64,000 nt of DNA, taken from NCBI GenBank assembly GCA_947172415.1, contig OX359195.1:2170001-2234000 (forward strand), given 5' to 3'. Below the pieces are notes generated by a model. The model did not search any database. It was not told the DNA's origin and saw only the letters and a list, made by a program, of their open reading frames with translations. Below, in pieces: positions 57,145 to 64,000 of the stretch (positions within the stretch are counted from its first letter, which is position 1; every line of letters begins with the position of its first letter). The stretch comes from Chondrosia reniformis (taxonomy: Eukaryota; Porifera; Demospongiae; Chondrillida; Chondrillidae). The position numbers and the translations under genes are program-made.

Positions 57145-59540
57145 TTAGTATTCTTTATTTTTTAATTGTAGTTCTGGATCAAGTGTAACAACTTGGCTTG
57201 GCATGAATACTCCTTTCTCAGTGATAAAGCCACCAGTTATCAGCTCTGCTGGAGTAACATCAAAGGCAGGATTCCACGTATCAATTCCGGGTGCTGCAAT
57301 CCTTATTCCAGCAACTGCAACCAACTCATGCTCAGGGCGCACTTCAATTGGAATGTCTTCCCCCTTTTCCATACTGAAATCAAAATTAGAAGTTGGAGCT
57401 GCAACATAGAATGGAACTCCAAAATATTTTGCCACAACTGCAAGTGATAAGGTACCAATTTTATTAGCCACATCTCCATTTTTTGCAATTCTGTCAGCTC
57501 CTACAATTACAGCATCTACCTTCTTTTGCTGTATGACTGCAGCTACCATCGAGTCTGTGATCAATGTCCCTGGAATTTTTTCTGTGACCAGTTCATAGGC
57601 TGTGAGCCGAGATCCTTGGTTGTATGGACGGGTCTCAGTGCAGTAGGCCATTTCAAGCTGCTCCATCTCATGCAGTTTCCTAATTACACCTAAGGCTGTA
57701 CCATAGCCAGCCGTTGCTAAGGAACCAGTGTTGCAGTGGGTGAGAATAGAGACTGTACTATCCTTATCTTTGCCTTTAAGGATTGCTTTAGTTCCGTGCT
57801 CCCCAATTTTGAAATTATTCTCTTTATCAACAATCAGCATTTTCTCAATTTCATTGATAACGGCATTTCTCAACTTTTCTACATCATCCTCGTTTTTCGC
57901 TTGCTCATCAAAGAATTTTAGCACATCTGATTTTGCCCTCTCCAAGTTACAAGCTGTCTTTCTTGCAGTTTTTAGATATTCAAAGTTTCTGTCAATAAAA
58001 TCACGAAGCTGTTCTTTTGATTCCAACTTGCTGTCTTCCCTATTGCTTAACTCAACCACCAAACTCATAGCACCAACCATCGCAATTGCAGGCGCCCCTC
58101 TCACCTGCAAAGGAAGACGAGAAACCATTACATAATACATAGGCGGCAGAAACAGGGGAGGTGGGCACTTGCCCTCTCAGAATTTATGCCATAATAATTA
58201 CCGAGCGGTATAGCGAGGTTAATTGTTTCCGTTGCCCACGCACAAAATTGCTTAAAGGTGTGGCAAAGAAATTTTTCCCATTTATTTAGGCCAATTTCTA
58301 AATTTTGTGTCAAGTAAACTAAAGTTACAAACGGGCTAGAAAACCATCTTACCCTACAGCCTAAAGGGCCAACGGTGAGGCATTGAACGATGGTTGACAT
58401 TTCAATGTAGACAACTTACTCGATGCGTAAAAGTGGCTTTAATATTTTCCTTGGTCAAGCGCCCCGAGATCGAGGTTGGGCCTTAGGATAACGTTCATCG
58501 TCTCTAAATTACAACAAGAACGACTTTAAACTTTCCTGCAGAAAACATTTTTTGATTCACTTACAGGAATAGCGGGGACCACTAATTTCTTTTCGGGACA
58601 CTCAAAACGAGCAGCCATATTGACTTCCATATTTTTAAATCAACGATAATATCATGTTACATTTCAAAATGGATGGCAGCGAGGGTCTGAACTGCATTCA
58701 CGCCTAGTATATACATAATAGCTACAGAAATACAACTCATGCCAGTTGCAAACTCCAAACTTGGCTTACAGATGAACATGAGTTATGTGTCCAAAGCTAC
58801 TCACCTAAAAAGGATATAACAGAAAATGAGAAACCATTGCGTAATACATAGGTGGCGGAAACAGGGGAGGGGGTACTTGACCTCCCAAAATTTATGCCAT
58901 ATCCAATATATACATAATAGCTACAGAAATACAACACATGCCAGTTGCAAACTCCAAACTTGGCTTACAGATGTAACATTTTATGGGAAGTAACATGAGT
59001 TATGTGTCCAAAGCTACAGAGGACATTTTGTGCTGAAAATAAGAAAATAAAAGTTAATTCCAACATCTATCTCCGTTTGTTTTTTAATGCATGGCTACAT
59101 CTTTATATCAGTAAATTAGCATGCGAGTAAACTACTGTAGTTATATATATATAGATAAGTGGTACTTTCACTCTCTGTTCGAATTCGTATCTAAAGAAAA
59201 ACAACTATATCTTCTTGCTACTACTACCACTACACAACCATGAACTAGGAAAATTGTGGGTCCAAATGAACAATAATAATGACTACTAATAATGATACTG
59301 TTAGCTACCTATTTCTTACTTTCATCAACCTTATTGCCGCCCAGCCATCCTCAATGGCCTCAATTTCCTCATACTCTTGCTTCAGTGGGATCATCAGCTG
59401 GTTAAGGATCTTAGTTTCCCATTTTCATAGATTATAGACTCAGGAGGTTTAATTTCTTTCTCTTCTTCCTCAGAGTCTCCAACAGTTACCACACCATCCG
59501 TTTCATCACCATGTGTGATAATAGCAATTGTGAGTGTCAT
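57145..59540 (-). CDS. MRI1: MRI1, methylthioribose-1-phosphate isomerase
   Basis: Cytosolic enzyme of the methionine salvage pathway; it converts 5-methylthioribose-1-phosphate to the ribulose form. Exon 2 (57,145-58,104, 319 codons plus stop) starts VRGAPAIAMVG and has the catalytic Cys in [15 protein letters not shown], the [16 protein letters not shown] motif, the catalytic Asp in [11 protein letters not shown], and the family C-terminus. Exon 1 (59,320-59,540) starts at an ATG at 59,540, has an acidic extension (GDSEEEEKEIKPPE), then YENGKL and ILNQLMIPLKQEYEEIEA, DGWAAIRLMK, and a GTAAGA donor in phase 0. Between GKL and ILNQ near 59,430 one base is missing, so exon 1 as given is frameshifted (221 nt instead of 222). 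Either the copy is inactive, or this is an assembly error or a null allele. The 1,215-bp intron carries duplicated segments. It is the only copy here with both exons. Confidence 0.85.
58126..59023. repeat. Duplicated segments inside the MRI1 intron
   Basis: A segment R (58,126-58,186, GAAACCATTACATAATACAT and onward) recurs at 58,830-58,905, and a segment S (58,703-58,803, ATACATAATAGCTACAGAAA and onward) recurs at 58,911-59,023. R-S is contiguous in the second copy but separated by 515 bp in the first; the second S has an extra TAACATTTTATGGGAAG. Confidence 0.75.
58187..58702. other. GC-richer 515-bp block in the MRI1 intron
   Basis: Interrupts the first R-S unit. Its base composition is less AT-rich than the neighbourhood. 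On the minus strand it has short frames beginning at ATG with donor-like ends (MEVNMAARFECPEKKLVV to GTAAGT at 58,567; GRLTKENIKATFTHR to GTAAGT near 58,419; MSTIVQCLTVGPLGC to GTAAGA near 58,350). Their phases do not join into one reading frame, so I do not call a gene. It may be a promoter-proximal fragment of another gene. Confidence 0.35.
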
Positions 59541-60746
59541 TTGGACTTTCCTCCAGTATTACCAGTCCAGTATATATAGGTATATATAGGTATATGTATC
59601 TTCTTACCATGCATGCACTGTATATATATATACCGTATGGTGATGGCTTTTGCATATATTGACTTTTGCGGTATTGACTTTGTCACATTAAACATATATA
59701 CAATTGATGTTAATCATGCACTTGTAAAGTTCCACTATCACACTCAACGACATACAATCCATTAGTTTTCATCCCATACATGCAGAGAAACAACTAATTC
59801 AAACTTAGATAGTATACAAACGTAGACCTTTTCAGTAAAGGTTATACAGCAGTTTCAAAGGTACGTATTTCATATTTCTTAGCTAGCATTTCAATTTCAT
59901 CTAGGAACTGCATGTTCATAACACCAACTACTGCCTATATAAGTAAATTCAACTGAATTGACTCATTGTTTAAAATGTTGAAGAAGGTGTATATTTGTAT
60001 TTTAAAACACATACACATATGGAGTATTCAATGAATTCTAAGTTATAAGCTTGTGACTAAAAATGATATTTCATGTACATACATATATATGGGTACATAC
60101 ATATATTCATTTCATCTGGAGCTGTAATATATAAATATTGTGCATGTTTAATATAATTTCTAACTTCAAGTAAATGGGTTTGAGAAATACAGTATATAAT
60201 ATAATAAGAGATGAAGGTTTATTGAGCTTCAGCAATATGAATTGATAAATTCTGAATGTTTCAACCCTGAGGTCTTCATTAGCAATATAATAGAAAGAAT
60301 GAGAAAAATAATAGCAAGTTAAATAGAAAAGTGTGACAGATGGTGATGTGGAAAAGGTGTGCTGAATTCTTAATGAAGATAAAAATGAACTAGCTGAATG
60401 GGAAAAATAATTAGTGATAATTAATGGAGAAAAAATTGAAATTACTGAAAAGGAATGTTAGTTAGTGATATAATAGTGTATTTCTCAAACTCATTTAATA
60501 ATAATTAGATCAAACAATTATAATGCAATGGACATACAATTCTTCACTGTATACATATAAAGTATATATATTTAGAAAGAAAGGTATTATATATATACAT
60601 CAATGGATATATAGGTATACTATAGTTAGTAGTGTATCACATTGCCACAAAATTCTTAATACATAATTGGTATGTATGTTGCATAATTGTTTCCATATAT
60701 AAATGTTCACACAAACACTAATATATTGACTTGCGATCGATTATGA
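59541..60746. other. 3' flank of c12 and MRI1 upstream region
   Basis: Shared AT-rich flank, here directly upstream of the MRI1 start, interrupted by the 60,205-60,478 insertion. No gene seen. Confidence 0.55.
60205..60478 (-). mobile_element. Retroposon insertion (R5), about 274 bp
   Basis: Inserted into the shared flank (other copies read TATAATATAATATGGTATTT) with a TATAATA-like target duplication. On the minus strand it has AATGAAGACCTCAGGG then TTGAAACATTC and a tail AGCTCAATAAACCTTCATCT, matching the 3' ends of R3 and R4. It is a separate, lineage-specific insertion of the same family. Confidence 0.5.
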
Positions 60747-62522
60747 TCAGTTTGGTAACATACCCACATCCTCCCTCCTTTCCTCTTCATTGTTATCATG
60801 ATCACCTGCTTCATACCAATCCTTAACCTTCTTCTTCCCAAAATAACCAAGAGCAGCCACTAAAACGTTGATATTGCATACTCCATCAACTTGGTGCTGT
60901 CAAAGAGAGGTGACACATCCTTGTAATGGTTCAATAAGGCAGTTACATACAGTGACATGCCTGTAAAAATGAACACTATAGCAATGCAGAAGAAGATAGT
61001 TGCATGGTTGCTACAAATGCAACAATTCTTAGATGTCTCAACATCAAATACACTTCATGTAGAATGACTACAATTGCTGCTAACAGTAAAATGTAGCAGA
61101 AACTGTTAGTTACAGCTTCTAAGGGTGAGTTAATAAAGTATATTCCAAGATACACAATGGCTACTCCGAACACCTGAATACTATAGACCGGACCCGTCCA
61201 TCCAAGAGATACTGCATGTAATCTGATCACCTCTCTTCCACCTTGAGAATATTTGCTGCTGGTTATTAGATGACTCATTAAGTAATTTGTTTATTTTGCC
61301 ATATATATAAGTGGACATTGACCTATGTAGCTAATGAATATAACACTTCAATTTTTTTGAGAGCAATCATACAGTCCGGAAGGATAATATCAACATAGTA
61401 TTCTTCATGTGACATCAAAATTACCGTACATTGTAGGTTGCTCCAAGAATAAAAGCAAATAATTAAAAGAAGGAAGCACCAACTAAAGAGTTTGATTTCA
61501 GTTAATCTTTTTTGTCTCTTTTGACTCTGATTCAGAATAAAAATATATAATTTTATTCTCACTTCTGATGACTTGTATCATTAGTAAATTTCCGAGAAGT
61601 AAAATACCAAAAATAACAATATTCTTTGTTAGAGTGAAGGCCCATATGCATCTTGGAGGAATTTTATTTGATAAAAAAAGAGATGTAAGTGTAATCAATG
61701 ATATTCCATGCCACATTGGCTCATATCGAAAGAACACTCCTTGTGAGTCATTCATCACCTTTTTAATAGAAAATATTTAACTTCTAATGAAAATCACTAT
61801 TTATGCATATTAAAAAATAAAGGAATCTTGTGTAACAATATTTTACTTAAATGTCAAATGAAACTGCCTATATATTAATATTATACTTTATTTTGATTTA
61901 GTGATTAATTCTGTTACAACAGAATTTAGCCAACAAAAGTGAATAGACTCTCTAGCTATAACAAATTTATATCAATTAAGTGATATGGTGTATAGCAAGT
62001 TGTGCATGTGTATATAGTATAGCGGTGACACTCACATTAGTTCCATAGTTCTGCAAAAGGGAAGGTTCACATAAAGTTGGAACAGTCAAGCAAAGTGATT
62101 GAGGTAGAAAATGTGAGTCCTTTCTAAGGATATATATGAAACATGAGAGGAGGTAGCGCTAAATAGAAATAATACCGGTACCACATGAATATAGCTCAGT
62201 CCTTAGTGTTCCACTGACTGCACGGCTTCTCTATATCCAACAATGTATTATTCTGACTTGTTGCATTGATCATTTTGAAGTGGAACACTTTAACTCGCTT
62301 TGAAAAATTAAAAATTTGATGGATATCAAGTGGATTTCCAAAGTAATCGTAAACACCATAGTGCTTGTTTCCACTTCTGAGGGCATCCACCATCTGATGT
62401 AAATTCTCTACGCATTCCTTCCTGTAATTTTCCTCTCCACTTGTGTGTCTGACTTGAAGCAGTGCTAGCATCAGTAAGCATACAGTAAAGGTAGAAGATA
62501 GAGGACACTTCAGAGTAGTCAT
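60747..62522 (-). pseudogene. 7TM-family copy c12, broken
   Basis: Exon 1 (62,036-62,522) starts MTTLKCPLSS and is open to WNTKD, then altered: CCQW is CSQW, and an insertion of about 4 bases near 62,132 breaks the frame. Exon 2 (60,747-61,758) has frame breaks near 61,550 (TM1-TM2 loop), 61,355 (before TM3), 61,310, 61,030 and 60,865. Juxtamembrane segment shortened (MWHGISLITLT). Splice donor and acceptor are still recognisable. At least five lesions; old pseudogene. Confidence 0.88.
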
Positions 62523-64000
62523 CATAGCACTTTAATCAGCTGCAGAGATGGACAATTAACAAAAAATTAAAGAATTAACAGGCTAGCTGTGGTTTTATTT
62601 ACCACGTGAATATACACTGTGCTATATTGGTAATGGCACACATTTATTTATGCTAGGACTTGTGAGTAAAGAATTGCTTATTATATTTTTCGTTTCATCA
62701 TTTGGTTATTAATTATAAAATTAAAGTGTGTGTAATCATGGATTCTATACGTACATAATAAGATTTGTTACACCAAGTATGTAGTATGTATTACAGTTGC
62801 GTATATATGTTGACTATATATCTGAATTTCATTATCCATTAGGATATATATTCAACCTACATAGTTAGCAGCTAAATAATATTAAAGGTAGAGATGGTTT
62901 GCCATAATAAATGGAACGAAAAACAAGCTCATATTAGGTTTAATCAGCTTGAATTGAAGAGCATAATGTTGGTACCTATCATTTAAATTTAAGGAAAATT
63001 TCTTACCTATTGATCAGGCTCTTTTTGAAAATAGCAATTTTGAGTGTAATTTCACTTTCTTCCAGTGTTACCAGTTGAATATGTATATATATATATATAA
63101 TGTATATGTATCTTCTTACCATGCATATATACACTGTATAGTGTATATATATACTGTATGGTGATGCCTTTTGCACGGACGGTCTTGACTTGGTCACATT
63201 AAACATATACGTATGTACTTAAAATTGATGTTAATCATGCGCTTGCAAAGTTCCACTATCACACTCAACGACATACAATCCATTAGTTTTCATCCCATAC
63301 ATGTAGAAAAATAACTCATTCAAACTTTTAAAGTTTACAAACGTAGACCTTTTCAGTAAAGGTTAGCAGTTTCAAAGGTATATATATACGTACGTATTTA
63401 GCTAGCATTTCAATTTTATCTAGGAACTATATGTTTATAACACCAACTACTGCCTATATAAGTCAATTTAGCTGAATTGACTCATTGTTTAAAATGTTGA
63501 AGAAGGTGTATATTTGTATTTTAAAACACATACACATATGGAGTATTCAATGAATTCTAAGTTATAAGCTTGTGACTAAAAATGATATTTCATGTACATA
63601 CGTATATTTATTTAATCTGGAACTATAAATATTGTGCATGAAAAATCTAAGATACCATTTTCCTACATGCTATGCCTATTCTGTTAAAAGAGCCTATAGG
63701 GGAACTAAACCTGAAGAGAGCTTTGGATGAAGATACAGGAGTCTTTTCTTCCTTCTTTTCCCTTCTTTCATTTCTTCTCCACTGGGTCAGACAGCCGTTT
63801 CTGGGAATTTCACCCTTCATCAGTGATCCTGGGAGTCTCTGTCTTTTTCTTTGTCTTGATCTTCTGTGAATCCTTGGCATGTTTAATATAACTTCAAGTA
63901 AATGGGTTTGAGAAATACGGTATATAATATAATATGGTATTTTTCAAGCTCATTTAATAATAATTGGACCATGCAATGGACATGCTATTCTTCACTGTAT
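62523..64000. other. Short B-type spacer to the right edge
   Basis: c12 upstream region, a diverged 44-nt segment (63,007-63,050, ATG changed to ATT) and the shared 3' flank of a further copy, which should lie just beyond the window. It contains the 63,640-63,882 insertion. No gene seen. Confidence 0.5.
63640..63882 (-). mobile_element. About 243-bp insertion, retroposon-like
   Basis: Splits GCATG-TTTAATATAA of the shared flank, with GCATG repeated at both sides. Read on the minus strand it starts CCAAGGATTCACAG, has CTGATGAAGGGTGAAATTCC then CAGAAACGG, an open frame rich in Arg, Lys and Ser, and ends in a CTTAGATTTTT tail at the GCATG. Size and asymmetry suggest a 5'-truncated retroposon; family not identified. 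Confidence 0.45.

Noticed and set aside
57728-58135. 135-codon plus-strand frame opposite MRI1
   Set aside because: Mirror of MRI1 exon 2; composition follows the antisense of conserved codons and no homologous function is evident.
58340-58400. Metallo-beta-lactamase-like N-terminus MSTIVQCLTVGPLGC
   Set aside because: Only about 16 residues before a donor-like site; no continuation with the HxHxDH motif was found in any frame.
58567-58633. First exon reading MEVNMAARFECPEKKLVV
   Set aside because: It has a good donor, but no downstream acceptor gives a compatible open frame and the phases fail at both nearby candidates.
1-64000. Bacterial operon, CRISPR array or phage region
   Set aside because: Spliced genes, AT-rich simple repeats and animal-type families; no regularly spaced identical short repeats with unique spacers and no prokaryotic gene density.

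Overview
The window looks like AT-rich nuclear DNA of an invertebrate animal. It has short spliceosomal introns (GTGAGT donors, AG acceptors), TATA-rich spacers, a MITE, retroposon tails and a methylthioribose-1-phosphate isomerase gene of animal type. A demosponge such as Amphimedon is my best guess, given the LRR and ADAR-like fragments and the compact introns, but this is inference, not proof.

The dominant content is a head-to-tail array of twelve copies, all on the minus strand, of one two-exon gene family (c1-c12 from left to right). Exon 1 (about 161-164 codons) encodes a signal peptide and a six-cysteine, N-glycosylatable ectodomain. Exon 2 (about 336-338 codons) encodes a short juxtamembrane segment, seven hydrophobic segments and a basic-then-acidic tail ending in GMLPY or a close variant. 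The exons join in phase 0 across an intron of about 280-370 bp (647 bp in c7). Five copies are open throughout (c4, c5, c6, c8, c11). Three carry one disabling change (c2, c7, c9). Four are clearly broken (c1, c3, c10, c12), and c3 is an orphan exon 2. I cannot assign the family to a named receptor class. The topology is GPCR-like (N-terminus out, loops obeying the positive-inside rule, a Cys at the top of TM3), but there is no DRY motif.

Two kinds of spacer cassette alternate between the copies. The A cassette (1-3.3, 11-13.6, 23-25.8, 29.6-32.8, 36.9-39.5 and 43.4-46 kb) carries plus-strand leucine-rich-repeat exon remnants, an unidentified minus-strand coding remnant, and a minus-strand ADAR-like relic (dsRBD-like segment plus adenosine deaminase domain). 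The B cassette (7.1, 19.7, 49.6 and 57.1-59.5 kb) carries MRI1 (methylthioribose-1-phosphate isomerase). Only the 57.1-59.5 kb copy has both exons, and its exon 1 contains a one-base frameshift. The other copies are truncated or internally deleted. B-type spacers without MRI1 keep only a 44-nt ATG segment with a splice donor.

The layout suggests birth-and-death growth of a receptor cluster by unequal crossing-over, dragging along pieces of neighbouring genes. Insertions (a 92-bp TA-flanked MITE shared by three cassettes, a 357-bp tRNA-containing element in the c7 intron, several retroposon 3' ends) give relative dates for the duplications.
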